From Hydrangea macrophylla (lineage: Eukaryota > Streptophyta > Magnoliopsida > Cornales > Hydrangeaceae), in contig CM066982.1 in the NCBI GenBank assembly GCA_033977485.1, positions 33,272,218 through 33,336,217 on the forward strand: a DNA stretch of 64,000 nt. The letters run 5' to 3'. The number at the start of each line of letters is the position of its first letter. The stretch's first letter is position 1. The notes below the pieces were generated by a model. It was not told the origin of the DNA, did no database searches, and saw nothing but the letters and a program-made list of their open reading frames with translations. Positions 11,960-23,780 of this stretch are shown one piece after another. Position numbers and translations under genes: made by a program.

Positions 11960-14594
11960 TGTGGATATCGCAATTTTCTTACCACAGCTTTTCTTTAAAT
12001 TTCAAAATAAATTTTAAATTGTTATCCAAATACGAGTCGCCACTTAATTTTTAAAAGGAAAATTAAGAAACCATCTTAAAAGCAGACTTATCTTTTGCGA
12101 AACCAAAGATTAACTAGGTCCGGGGATTATGGAATGAGAGAAGAAGGAGTCCGACGGACTAAAACACCCTCTCTCATCCTATCTCGTGATAGGCCTCTAC
12201 TCAACGTCCTTTTAATCAAACTATTAATCTAAGCATGTCCTCAACTAATACATAGATATAAATATACATCACACAAGCATGTTGAAATGGTGTAAAATTG
12301 TTAATGACAAAATATCATCCAAAACCAAGTAGTTCAACTAGCAAGCAATATGATATGCAAATAGGGAACTAAGAAACTTACCCGGGATCCAGCTGCGAAT
12401 TTGAAACCTACAATGCATACAAAAAGGAATTCCTAATAAAAGGGTCTCTAATCACATATAAACACATAAGGCAAAACATGACCTAATCTAAGGTGTCGCG
12501 CATGAGGTCGAAAAATCAATAAAATTAAAGAATAATTAAGCTAGGGAAGAGTCAAGAGATCATACCTCATCAGCGCTACAAAACAAGGGTTAGTCCACAT
12601 GCTTTAGAAATGATATACAATACCAAATGATCATTTCTAAATATCTAGGTTAATTCTATCAAGTAGAAGAAATGACATATCAATAATTCTAAGTATAAGT
12701 ATCAATCTACATAGATGAGTGTACATGATTACGTGGTAACAAGAACAAACTATTGGATTATTCATTGGTTTGGACCTTTTAGCCTCTGAATTTAAGCTTA
12801 ACTAATCATTATTGAATCATGGTTTAAGCCTTAACTCATGAAAATATCATTTGAGCCATTATTTACAAAGTTTACCAAATCTGTCACAAAAATATAGAAA
12901 TTCTAGAGAACAGACCCAGATTTAAGAATTTGAAAAGCATACTTTCAACTGTTTGATCTTGATGATTTTTAGACACAAGATTCCCTTATGAGTCTAGTTT
13001 CTAACCCAAAAAGAAAAATCAAAGATCAACGGTTCAATCTCTGGGAATTAGGCAAACACTAGACATCATTCAGGAATTTCCAACTCTCTGTCCAGAAATT
13101 TTGTATGATTTTTTAAAAATAGTAAAAAGATCAGAAACACTTTGATCTTTTTAGGGTATCTTCCCAACACATTAAACTATCTATAAAAAATTATTTGATG
13201 CCAAGAAAACTTGATTAAGACTCTAATTTATTTATTTCAAAGAGGTGTTACTGTTCTGAAATTCTGGACAGATTGTTGTTGTTTGGCAGAACTCATGACC
13301 AAACCACTTTAAACATGAAATCTCATTAAAACAAAAATTACAGTTGTAGAACTTTGAGTTATAGTCACTTTCCCGTTGGTTTCATTAAGTTCCAACGGTT
13401 TGATGTTTAACTAAAAATCTTTGATGAAAAGTGGTCGATGAACTCACTGCATCTTTGTCTAATTTAACTTTCGCGTACTAATTTCAACTACCAAGCCATT
13501 AAACTTGGCTTTAGTTAAACTAATTCTTCTACCATTTGATGGTCATGGAAGACTAATGACTCTTATGCTTGTAGATTTCAATGGAGTATGGAGACACTTT
13601 ATGAAATCTAAAGGTAATGAACCCAAATCATGATGACAGACTTGGACTTATTAACTATACATGTTAAACATCAACTTTAATCCCCTTGTAAACCTTGAAC
13701 TTACGAGAGAGCTAAAGGACTTCATATCAAGAGGTTCAAATGAGACATTGGAGGTCTTATGAATCTCAAGAGGTGAATATAATTAAAAGAAATGACTTAA
13801 AACTCAAGTATTATCCAAGTTGATACATATTTAAAGACTAATTAGTCTAAAGTCTACCTCCAAATATCCTCAACTTGGTGATTTTGAAGGATTTCCACAA
13901 ATAAAACAAGCTCTTCAACTCTTAAATCACACACAACTTCCTTTGTCACTCTTATGAAGGTAAATCTTAGGTATGTTTGGAAATTTTGAGAGGTTGAAGA
14001 TGAAAAGATTCAAGAATAGGTTGGGAGATTCAAGAATTTCATCTCCATGCAATGGGATATTCACCCTCTTTATATAGGCAAATTTAAAAAGGGTATTTTA
14101 GTCATTTCAGGGGCAAAAAACACTGATTTCGTATGTCCTTTTGATGGTACAAAACGTGCTGTATTATAGTTGTAGACTAAAAAATGCGGCACTCACTGGA
14201 GATGGAAGCGGCACTTGGTGTGCCGAAACGACACTTGATGAATGCCGTCACGGCATTCATTGATTACCGTGCCGGCATTCAGAGAATGCTGCGGACAACT
14301 CCAGAGATTGCCATTTTTTAAATTTTGTGGCGTTTGAAGGAAATTGGCGGCAGTCACTAACTGCTGTTGCGGCACTGACTGACTGTCGGACGGCAGTCAT
14401 AGAGTGCCGCAACGGCAACCCGAGAGTGCTGCAGAAGTGTGCCATGTGCCGTTTTCTCTATTCCCTCTTTTTCTTTCTCTTTTTCTTCTTTCATTCTTTT
14501 TGTTTGAATTGAAGAGCCTTTTGAAGAGCTTGAATCACATTTGGAAGCCCTAGATTAGTCGGGCATTGCTCTCATCCGATCTTAGAGGTAATAC
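11960..14594 (-). repeat. Tat-type solo LTR (main part), minus strand
   Basis: Reverse complement of the LTR seen at 58706-61343 (same TATA-region text, palindromic TGCCG stretch, and the GGCCTCTACTCAA block near the 3' end). The 3' end is ...ATATCCACA at 11960. The 5' tip is separated by copia copy 2 and lies at 22704-22749. Total length is about 2.68 kb, close to the 2.64 kb of element C's LTR. No internal region or second LTR is present and element E is continuous on both sides, so this is a solo LTR. The left side lacks an obvious target duplication: E reads GGATGTAAG on one side and GTGGGTC on the other. TATA box (minus) at about 14067-14076. No coding sequence. Confidence 0.8.
14590..14594. 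repeat. target site duplication AATAC, left of copia copy 2
   Basis: AATAC matches AATAC at 22704-22708 on the other side of the element, inside the Tat solo LTR. Confidence 0.85.
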
Positions 14595-15914
14595 AGTTAG
14601 GGATATATACTAAAAGCCATGCTTTATGTAGTTGATTTATTATCCATTTAATAAAATTAGTTAATCCGTTTTTTTGAGAATCTGTGTGGGCAATGTTTGT
14701 ATTATATTATTTATTTAATATTATGCATGTGTGTCTCTCATTCTATATAGTAGGTGGTTTGGTGTGTAGAGTTCGGCTTACACACGGAAGATCAGGCCAT
14801 CAGATATTATAGAATGTAAGATTTTGGTTTACAGTCTTAGATGGGATTGGACACACCATCGGTAGGACTGCAGCATGGTGTTGTAGTAGGTTTGTCTTGA
14901 CTACGGAAAACGGTATAGTTTCAATTCACTATGCTGGTACACTTTGTGTATTAAACGGGACTGACTTGGGGTAATTATCTTTATACTGACTTATAAGATA
15001 ATTAATACCTCATGGCTATTATGAGTGCTTATGCTCTAAATCCTAAGTTAATTTGTAGACACGTACATTTGATATTTACACTTTGATCCCTAAAAGGGTG
15101 AGATCCTTAAATGGGTTAATATCTCATTAGATTGGGTGACAATATTAATTGTGTGGTGGATATTAATTAATGATGGAATCCAGTCTCAATTTTGGAATTG
15201 ATGATATCCCCTTGAGAAAGCTTATAAGTTTTGATTATTTCAAACCCTGGAGGTGGATTTTGTATCCGACATATCAGATAAGTTAAGCAGAAGATCTCAA
15301 GGAATTTTAAGAAATTAATTAAATATGATTGTCAGTAATTATATTTAATTAATGGATATCTGTAATCTTAACATGGGGAGATAATAAGCATTTAATAACA
15401 TGGAGCTCGAAATATATTTTTGAGATAAGGGTAGGAGTGCAATTATAATTCTTTAGTGGTATGAATTATAATTTATGGAAATAGGAATCTGATTCAGTTC
15501 GAATTAGGGTTTCCTAATTCTATAAAGAAGCCTATTCCTTATTGACTTCTTATGGTCCCTATCGTAGCCTATATATATGCTGCTTTGGCTCTCTTCTCAG
15601 TTTGCGTTTTTCTATATAGAGAATTATAACTCGGAATAGAAAAGAGAGCAAAAAAGAGGGAGAGTAGAAAACAGAAAGGATTTCAAAAGAGCCCACACTC
15701 AGTTCGATATTCTGGCAGCAAAGGAATACGATAGAAGATCGTGAGCTGTCATCGAGCTCGTGTTCTCGATTCGTCTACTACAGCAATCCATTTTAGCAAT
15801 TTAAGGTAACCCTAGTTCCGCCCTTGTAGGGTTATTGTAGTTTTCACGTAATTTTTTTTGCAGTACCAACTTATATGCACTGTCAACGAATTCTGGGAAC
15901 GCAGTTTCCTAACA
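14595..15914 (+). repeat. 5' LTR of copia copy 2
   Basis: 1320 bp ending CCTAACA. TATA box near 15571-15580. This is the shortest version of the LTR in the window: it lacks both the extra 300 bases of copy 1 and the 184-bp tandem duplication of copy 3. Confidence 0.9.
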
Positions 15915-15915
15915 G

Positions 15916-15927
15916 CGGTATCAGAGC
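15916..15927 (+). promoter_or_regulatory. primer-binding site, tRNA-iMet, copia copy 2
   Basis: CGGTATCAGAGC, one mismatch from TGGTATCAGAGC, which is intact in copy 3 (50578-50589). One base separates it from the LTR. Confidence 0.85.
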
Positions 15928-17405
15928 AACATTGATTCTACGTATAGGTTGGAAGCAACCATGTTGTCCAATAAAACAGATCTTATGCGTGCATTGATGG
16001 ATGGATAGAACGTAGATCTCTGCTAACCCTTATTTTACAGTGTTCTTATTCCACTATTATGGTCGCTGGTTTTGTGTGATTGGATCCCACGATGGGTTTA
16101 TTCATGGTTAATATTGCTGTTTTGATATAGCATGTGAACTCCTTTATGGAGGCATAGGATTTGTATGTATTGGATCCCACGCTTGAGTGATGCGTGGTTA
16201 ATTTACTGCAAATATATAGCATGTGAACTCCTTCATGGAGGTATAGGGTTTATGTAATATATCTCAAGTAAATCCGTGAAGATGGTTCATGAGAGCAGTT
16301 TTACAAGCAGTTATTGAAAGCGATCTAGAAGCAGTTTCAGAAGACTATTTTAGAAAATTATTCTGGAAGGCAGTTGCTGATGGTAGACCGGGCAGCTCGA
16401 CCCCCGTTGCGTAGTGGCGACATAGAGCTAATCGGGTTCAATGAAGATTTCTTCACAAGAGTTGCAGCTTGACCATAATAGTGGGATTCCTATTTTATTG
16501 TGGTTTTCTTATTTATGTGTGATTGAATGATTATTATTGTTTCATGTTTAATGAATAGGACAACATGGATAATTATTCCTAGACCTATTTCAGATGTCAA
16601 GCTGCATGTTTAATTTATATTAATTTAAAATGATGGACAACTACATGTGTATTTAGAAATAAAACTAATTCCATAATTTGAAAACATAAGTACTTATTTT
16701 CTAAAATCACGAGAATAGAATAATTTTATTATCTACACATATGGGTTTCACTAGTAAGGATGAATTAATCCTTGTCATGTATTCCATTATTTTTTATTAA
16801 TTAAATTAAAAGTTTTTCTAAAAAATTATAACCCTCAATTTTTTTTTAAAATTCTAAGTGGGAGAGGGAATTTATCAAGTATAAATCCCATGGTCTCCAT
16901 CACTCGTTTGTAGATGATATGATTAATTTTGTGTGATGGCTCTAGTGTCATCCTCCCTATCGGATGTAGTTGATCATGGAATCATCAGCACAAACTTCTT
17001 TAAAAGAATGTTTTGGGTGATTGTTGGTGTGGGTCACCTCTCCATCAGAGGTGTTCCTCATGGAACTCTTGACCTAGAATTAAGTGATGGTATACACTTA
17101 GCTATTAATAATAATATCCTCTCCATCTGAGTCACTGTTATTATTTATAGGACCAAAGCAAGTCAGCAGTTTAATTTTATTAGGCAAAGTACATTGCCTG
17201 GATAGTAAAATTAAAAGGCAATTGTCTATCTGAACAAATGATGGATAGTATATGGCTTCCCATCGAGTCATACTATTCGCGGTGTATCAGGTTGCTGGCG
17301 GATTCCTTTCAAATATGGTAGAGGGAACCAATTTTTTCAACTCGAATCCATAGTAATTATTTCCCAAATGTAATTAGTTATGTTATGTGATTCTCAGGCT
17401 TTTAA
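15928..17405 (+). other. copia copy 2 untranslated leader
   Basis: About 1.48 kb without a convincing ORF. It contains a two-unit direct repeat with ATTGGATCCCAC and CTCCTTTATGGAG-type hairpins (16078-16250) and a CTAAGTGGGAGAGGG purine stretch resembling the element's own polypurine tract (16854-16868). A 65-codon ORF (16933-17130) is broken by an indel in copy 3, so I do not call it coding. Confidence 0.75.
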
Positions 17406-18881
17406 ATGGATACTTTCAATCCACTTGCTGTTATACTTAAAGAAAACAAACTTACTGGACCAAACTATATAGACTGGAAAAGGAATTTGGATATTGTGTT
17501 AACTGCTGAAGAGTACAAGTTTGTGCTTACTGAAGAATGTCCTGAGCAACCTGGTGAGGGGGCAACCGCTGAGGAAACCCAGGCTCACAAGAAATGGGTC
17601 AAGGCTGATGAGATGGCGCGGTGTTACATTTTGGCATCCATGTCAAATGTGCTGCAACATCAGCATCAGTCAATGGCCAGCGCCTATGACATGATGGAGA
17701 GCCTCTGAGAGATGTTCGGGGATCAAAGTCGTGCTGCTAGGCAGGTTGCCATGAAAGACTTGATGAACACAACCATGGCTGAGGGGACGCCTGTAAGGGA
17801 TCATGTTCTTAAGATGATATCTCTTCTTAATGAACTAGAGATCCTTAGAGCTATAATCGACGGGGAAACCCAGGTCGATATCGTACTCCAGTCACTGCCA
17901 GAGTCTTTTAAGCAATTCCGCCTCAATTACAACATGAATAAATTTAAATATACTTTGGCGGAGCTGCTTAAAGAACTCCAGGCAGCTGAGGGTCTCAACA
18001 GAAAGTTAGGGAGTGCTCTTGTGTTTGAGAAAGGTTCTGCTTCAAAGCCGAAAGGCAAGAAGAAAATGAAAAAGGCTCAAAAGAAGGCCACGGGTCCTCC
18101 GCCAATCCAAAGGCCACGAGGACAACCGAGAAAGCCTAAAGGCAAATGTTTTGTTTGTAAGCAGCCAGGACACTGGAAGAAGCAATGTCCAGTTTATCTC
18201 GCCAGACAGAACAATCAAGGTAAATCTCATTTACTAGTTGTTGAATCGTGTTTAGCGGTCCGATCTACCGGTACTTGGTGTGTAGATACGGGAGCCACTG
18301 ATCATGTATACAATTCTTTGCAGGGGTTCCAGAGAACCAGGAAGCTCAGTGATGGAGAGATTTATCTATATATGGGAAATGCTACGAGAGTAGCAGCAGT
18401 TGCAGTAGGAGATCTACATCTTTGTTTTGGTAGAGATAAGATTTTAATATTAAGAAATTGCTTTTATGTACCTTCTATTAGAAGGAATTTAGTTTCAGTT
18501 TCTAGTTTAGTAAAGAATGGATATTCAGTTCATTTTAATAAAGTAGTAGTTATTAAAGAAAATAAACGTTTTATTTGTTCTGGTCAATTGGTGAATGATC
18601 TTTATATTATAAATCCTATCTCTCCTATCTTTCAACTTAATGAATTGAATAACACAAATAGTTTGCCATTTAAGAGAAAAGAACCTTTGAGGATGAACCA
18701 AACGCATCTTTGGCACTTATGCTTTGGTCATATTAATTTGAAAATGATTCAAAGACTGGTTCAAAATGGGCCATTAGGCTCATTGGAAGTGGAGGCACTT
18801 CCAGTTTGTGAATCCTGCTTGGAAGGTAAAATGACCAAGAGACCGAAGCTCATTGGAAGTGGAGGCACTTCCAGTTTGTGA
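17406..18881 (+). pseudogene. copia copy 2 gag-protease-GAG pre-integrase
   Basis: It starts at the conserved ATG (MDTFNPLAV...). TGA at 17706-17708 stands for CGA of copies 1 and 3, and the same frame resumes. A UBN2-type gag domain is followed by zinc knuckle CFVCKQPGHWKKQC (about 18147-18188), protease WCVDTGATDH (18276-18305) and pre-integrase HLWHLCFGH. A 70-bp segment (18778-18847) is repeated in tandem from 18848; because 70 is not a multiple of three, the frame ends at 18881 and integrase is read from the second repeat in another frame. The gag half would make capsid and nucleocapsid if the stop were bypassed. Confidence 0.88.
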
Positions 18882-19716
18882 ATCCTGCTTGGAAGGTAAA
18901 ATGACCAAGAGGCCATTCTCGGCCAAGGGCTATAGAGCAAAAGAGCCGTTGGAACTGGTTCACTCTGATTTGTGTGGTCCTATGACTGTCCAAGCAAGAA
19001 GGGGATTTGAGTACTTTGTCACTTTCATCGATGATTACTCAAGGTATGGGTACATTTATTTGATGCGGCGTAAGTCTGAATGCTTTGCGAAATTCAAAGA
19101 CTTCAAAACTGAAACGGAGAAGCGTCTAGGTAAATGTATCAAGACACTACGATCTGATCTTGGTGGAGAGTACCTCTTAGGAGAGTTTAGGGAATACTTA
19201 TTAGAGCAAGGGATTACATCCCAATTGTCTGCACCCCATATGCCTCAGCAGAACGGTGTAGCAGAAAGAAGGAACAGGACTCTCATGGATATGGTAAGAT
19301 CTATGATGAGTTACTCAGATTTACCAATTTTCTTTTGGGGACACGCATTAGAGACAGCTGTATACATTCTAAACTTGGTACCATCTAAGTCAGTACCTAC
19401 TACTCCCACGGAATTGTGGACTGGGCGAAAGCCTAGTCTGCGGCATGTTCGGATCTGGGGTAGTTCAGTACATGTGCTGAAAGGGAACGCAGAAAAGTTG
19501 GAATCAAGAACAGAAGTATGTTTCTATGTTGGGTATCCAAGAAGAACTAAAGGTGGTCTGTTTTATAGTCCTAAGGATCAGAAGGTTATTGTTAGCACCA
19601 ATGCCACATTCTTAGAAGAGGACTATGTTATGGACCACAAGCCCAGAAGTTGTATTGTTCTAGAGGAAATGAGAGGAGAGACAGCGAGACATACTTCTTC
19701 GATACCAACGGTATGA
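18853..19716 (+). pseudogene. copia copy 2 integrase
   Basis: 287 codons starting in the second copy of the 70-bp duplication. Zinc-binding [34 protein letters not shown] and NGVAERRN give the D-D-E triad, so the catalytic residues are retained here (unlike copy 1, where N became I). It ends at TGA 19714-19716, where copies 1 and 3 have CGA. The linker beyond (19717-19905) is open and has two PRRSGR-coding repeats about 150 bp apart. Confidence 0.87.
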
Positions 19717-21540
19717 GAAGAAACACTACAAGAAAGAGTTATCAATATTCCATTACCACGTCGTAGTGGGAGGATTATCAAAACTCGTGTAGATCCCGAA
19801 CCAACCATTAACACGCAGGTTCCTGAACCAGTACAACGTGTAGATAATGGTGTATTAAGTTTAGAATCTTCACAACAAAATATCAGTGATACACAGACAC
19901 GGGTTGTGCCTCGTCGTAGTGGGAGGGTTATTATTCAACCTGACCGGTATATGTTCTTGGGAGAGTCTTATGACCGGGTCCCTGATGAACAAGGTACCGA
20001 CCCCTATAACTACAATGAAGCACTCCAAGATAAAGATGCAGATCTTTGGCAAAAGGCTATGAAATCTGAAATGGAGTCTATGTACTCCAATAAAGTCTGG
20101 GATCTTGTAGAACCACCCAATGAAATAAAACCCATTGGATATAAGTGGATCTATAAGAAGAAGAGAGGAGCAGACGGTAAGGTGGAAACCTTTAAAGCAA
20201 GGCTTGTTGCGAAAGGGTTCACTCAAAAAGAGGGAATCGATTATGAGGAAACCTTTTCGCCGGTGGCCATGCTAAAGTCTATCCGGATTCTCTTATCCAT
20301 TGCTGCACATTTTGATTATAAAATTTGGCAAATGGATGTCAAGACAGCATTTCTAAATGAGAATCTTGACGAGTGCATCTATATGATGTAACCAGACGGG
20401 TTCATTGCGAAGGGCCAAGAACACATGTTGTACAAGCTTAAGAAGTCCATTTATGGACTTAAGCAGGCATCTAGGTCTTGGAATATCCACTTTGATCAAG
20501 GAATCAAGTCTTTTGGTTTTGATCAATGTGCGGATGAATCTTGTGTGTACAAGAAACATGATGGAAGAGTGGTGGTGTTCTTAGTACTGTATGTGGATGA
20601 TATCTTGCTAATCGGAAACGATGTGGGGGTATTATCTTCTGTAAGGGTATAGTTATCCAGTCAATTCGATATGAAGGACTTGGGAGAAGCCGGTCACATC
20701 CTAGGGATCAAGCTTATGCGAGATCGCAAGAATAGGATGTTGGGCTTGTCACAAGGCACTTATATTGACAATATTCTTGCAAGGTTTAGCATGCAAGATT
20801 CCAAGAAGGGATTCCTTCCCTTCAGATATGGAATTACTCTATCTAAGGATCAGTGTCCTAAGACACCTGCTGAGATAGAGAAGATGAAGGCAGTTCCTTA
20901 TGCCTCGGCAGTAGGAAGCCTAATGTATGCTATGCTATGTACTAGACCTGACATCTGCTTTCCTGTTGGCATGGTTAGTAGATATCAGTCTAATCCAGGG
21001 CAAGAACATTGGACTGCGGTGAAAAATATTCTCAAGTACCTGAAAAGGACTCGAGACTACATGTTAGTTTACCAAGCAGACAGTCTTATACCCATTGGGT
21101 ACACAAATTCTTATTTCATGTCAGATAGGGATTCCAGAAAGTCTACCTCAAGATATGTGTTTACCCTAGGAGGTGGAGCCATTAGTTAGAGGAGTATCAA
21201 GCAGTCATGTATTGCTGATTCTACCATGGAAGCCGAGTATGTGGCTGCTTCGGAAGCCGCTAAGGAGGCCGTTTGGCTCAAAAACTTCCTTATGGATCTA
21301 AGAGTAGTACCTGCGGTACAATCGGCTATTACACTTTATTGCGATAATAGCAGAGCGGTTGCTAACTCAAAGGAACCAAGGGCCCATAAGAAGGGAAAAC
21401 ACATTGAGGATCGTGCAAAGAGGTGATGTTGAACTGACCAAGATAGCATCAGCAAATAACCTGGCAGATCCTTTCACCAAGAGCTTACCGGCCAAGACTT
21501 TTGACAGTCATGTAGAAGGGATAGGAGTGAGGTGTGTCGC
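19717..21540 (+). pseudogene. copia copy 2 reverse transcriptase-RNase H
   Basis: RT begins in 19906-20391 (KARLVAKGFTQKEG, MDVKTAFLN). It is interrupted by TAA 20389-20391 (CAA in copies 1 and 3), TAG 20650-20652 (TGG) and TAG 21187-21189 (TGG). Catalytic YVDDILLIGN lies at about 20589-20618. RNase H keeps EAEYVAASEAAKEAVWL (about 21226-21280). A 23-bp deletion after CACATTGAG (about 21405) shifts the frame and removes the KYHMIR segment present in copy 3. All three stops are explained by single transitions relative to the sister copies. Confidence 0.87.
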
Positions 21541-21544
21541 ATCA

Positions 21545-22703
21545 TGGTTTGGTGTGTAGAGTTCAGCTTACACACGGAAGATCAGGCCATCAGATATTAT
21601 AGAATGTAAGATTTTGGTTTACAGTCTTAGATGGGATTGGACACACCATCGGTAGGACTGCAGCATGGTGTTGTAGTAGGTTTGTCTTGACTACGGAAAA
21701 CGGTATAGTTTCAACTCACTATGCTGGTACACTTTGTGTATTAAACGGGACTGACTTGGGGTAATTATCTTTATACTGACTTATAAGATAATTAATACCT
21801 CATGGCTATTATGAGTGTTTATGCTCTAAATCCTAAGTTAATTTGTAGACACGTACATTTGATATTTACACTTTGATCCCTAAAAGGGTGAGATCCTTAA
21901 ATGGGTCAATATCTCATTGGATTGGGTGGCAATATTAATTGTGTGGTGGATATTAATTAATGATAAAATCCATGTCTCAATTTTGGGATTGATGATATCC
22001 CTTGAGAAAGCTTATAAGTTTTGATTATGTCAAACCCTGCAGGTGGAGTTTGTATCCGACATATCAGATAAGTTAAGCAGAGGATCTCAAGGAATTTTAA
22101 GAAATTAATTAAATATGATTGTCAGTAATTATATTTAATTAATGGATATCTGTAATCTTAACATGGGGAGATAATAAGCATTTAATAACATGGAGCTCGA
22201 AATATATTTTTGAGATAAGGATAGGAGTGCAATTATAATTCTTTAGTGGTATGAATTATAATTTATGAAAATAGGAATCTGATTCAGCTTGAATTAGGGT
22301 TTCCTAATTCCATAAGGAAGCCTATTCCTTATTGACTTCTTATGGTCCCTATCGTAGCCTATATATATGCCGCTTTGGCTCTCTTCTCAGTTTGCGTTTT
22401 TCTATATAGAGAATTATAACTCGGAATAGAAAAGAGAACGAAAAAGAGGGAGAGAAGAAAACAGAAAGGATTTCGAAAGAGCCCACACTCAGTTCGATAT
22501 TCTGGCAGCAAAGGAATACGGTAGAAGATTGTGAGCTGTCATCGAGCCCTTGTTCTCGATTCGTCTACTACAGCAATCCGTTTTAGCAATTTAAGGTAAC
22601 CCTAGTTCCGCCCTTGTAGGGTTATTGTAGTTTTCACGTAATTTTTTTGCAGTACCAACTTATACGCACTGTCAACGAATTCTGGGAATGCAGTTTCCTA
22701 ACA
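21545..22703 (+). repeat. 3' LTR of copia copy 2, 5' end deleted
   Basis: The polyprotein end, polypurine tract and roughly the first 160 bp of the LTR are missing. The sequence jumps from GCATCATGG (end of pol) to TTTGGTGTGTAG (inside the LTR), with a shared TGG at the join. The right end CCTAACA is intact. TATA box near 22362. Confidence 0.85.
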
Positions 22704-22749
22704 AATACTCCCCTTAATCCGATGTTTGGTCAAAATTGGGGTGTCTACA
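22704..22749 (-). repeat. Tat-type solo LTR (5' tip), minus strand
   Basis: In minus orientation this is TGTAGACACCCCAATTTT... at 22749, the family's LTR start, followed by AATAC, the target duplication of copia copy 2. It joins to 14594 on the other side of copy 2. Confidence 0.85.
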
Positions 22750-23780
22750 CTTACATCCAATGGGTTTAATATTGTTTGGAAGTTCTACAAGATCCCAGTC
22801 CTGATTGGAATCCATAGATTCCAATTCAACCTTCATGGCTTTAACCCAATAAGATGAGTCTACATCAGCCATTGCCTCTTCGAACGTGGTAGGATCAGAT
22901 TCAGATTCTATAGAGATAGATTCAAAAACTTCTCCTAAGAACATGTATCTATCATGCTGGTTGATAATCCTCCCACTACGACGAGGTACATGTGCGAAAA
23001 TGGGTGAAGAAGTGGTATTTTCTTGTCTTACATTGTTATCAACTGCGGGGTAGGACTGAGGGTTCTCCTTCTATCTCTCTAAGATCTATCCTTCCCTTAG
23101 GTTTATGGTTCAAGATATAATCATCCTCCAAGAAAACTGCATTTGTACTAACAAACACTTCCTGTTCTCTTGGATCATAAAAATACCATCCATAAGTACC
23201 CTTCGGATACCTCACAAAGTAACATACTTTCGATCTAGAATCCAATTTGCTCTTCTTTCCTTTCAGCACATGTACCGGACGCCCCCATATCCGGAGATGT
23301 TGCAAAGAAGGCATGCGCCCAATCCACATCTCCCGTGGTGTCCTGGGAACAGATTTGCTTGGTACTAGATTTAGTATGTATGTAGCGGTTTCCAAAGCAT
23401 AAACCCAAAGGAATAATGGCAACTCAGAATAATTCATCATCGACCTAGTCATGTCTAAAAGATTCCGATTCCTTCTCTTTGCTACACCGTTCTGCTGAGG
23501 CGTACCAGGTGTAGTCAACTGTGACAGAATCATATTCTACACGAGGTGATCAATAAACTCATTAGAGAGGTACTCGTCACTTCTATCAGATCAAATGGCC
23601 TTGATATGTGTGCCTAATTGCTTCTCCACTTCAGCCGTAAACTCTTTAAACTTTTCAAAGGCTTCACACTTATTCTGCATTAGGTACACATATCCATACT
23701 TAGAGTGGTCGTCAGTAAATGTGATGAAATACTTAAAACCACCCCGTGCTCTAATATTTATTGGTCATCTTTCCCTCTAA
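22750..23780 (-). pseudogene. copia element E, integrase and start of reverse transcriptase
   Basis: Minus-strand integrase. FITFTDDHSKYGY lies near 23740. The D of the RSDRGGEY motif is within SDRSDEY after a stop, and the Glu motif is NGVAKRRN (about 23475-23500). A linker with one PRRSGR motif (about 22975) leads to the RT start DWDLVELPNNIKPIGC (22760-22810). About 100 bp containing the first catalytic Asp region appears deleted at about 23765, where EGKMTNKY jumps to ARGGFKYF. Several stops. RT continues at 11959 beyond the solo LTR. Confidence 0.83.

Larger units (their letters stand above)
14595..22703 (+). mobile_element. Ty1/copia element, copy 2 (complete but decayed)
   Basis: 8109 bp between perfect 5-bp duplications AATAC. 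It holds a 5' LTR, tRNA-iMet primer site, leader of about 1.5 kb, gag-pol and a 5'-truncated 3' LTR. It is inserted in the Tat solo LTR 41 bp from that LTR's 5' end. The coding part carries five nonsense changes, a 70-bp tandem duplication and a 23-bp deletion. The first bases of the 5' LTR read AGTTAGGG instead of TGTTAGGG. Confidence 0.92.

Noticed and set aside
14193..14512. Several short ORFs on both strands
   Set aside because: They fall in the palindromic U3 zone of a Tat LTR; frames mirror each other because of inverted repeats.
16933..17130. 65-codon leader ORF in copia copy 2
   Set aside because: The homologous stretch of copy 3 (51670-51862) has a one-base loss that breaks it; more likely non-coding leader.
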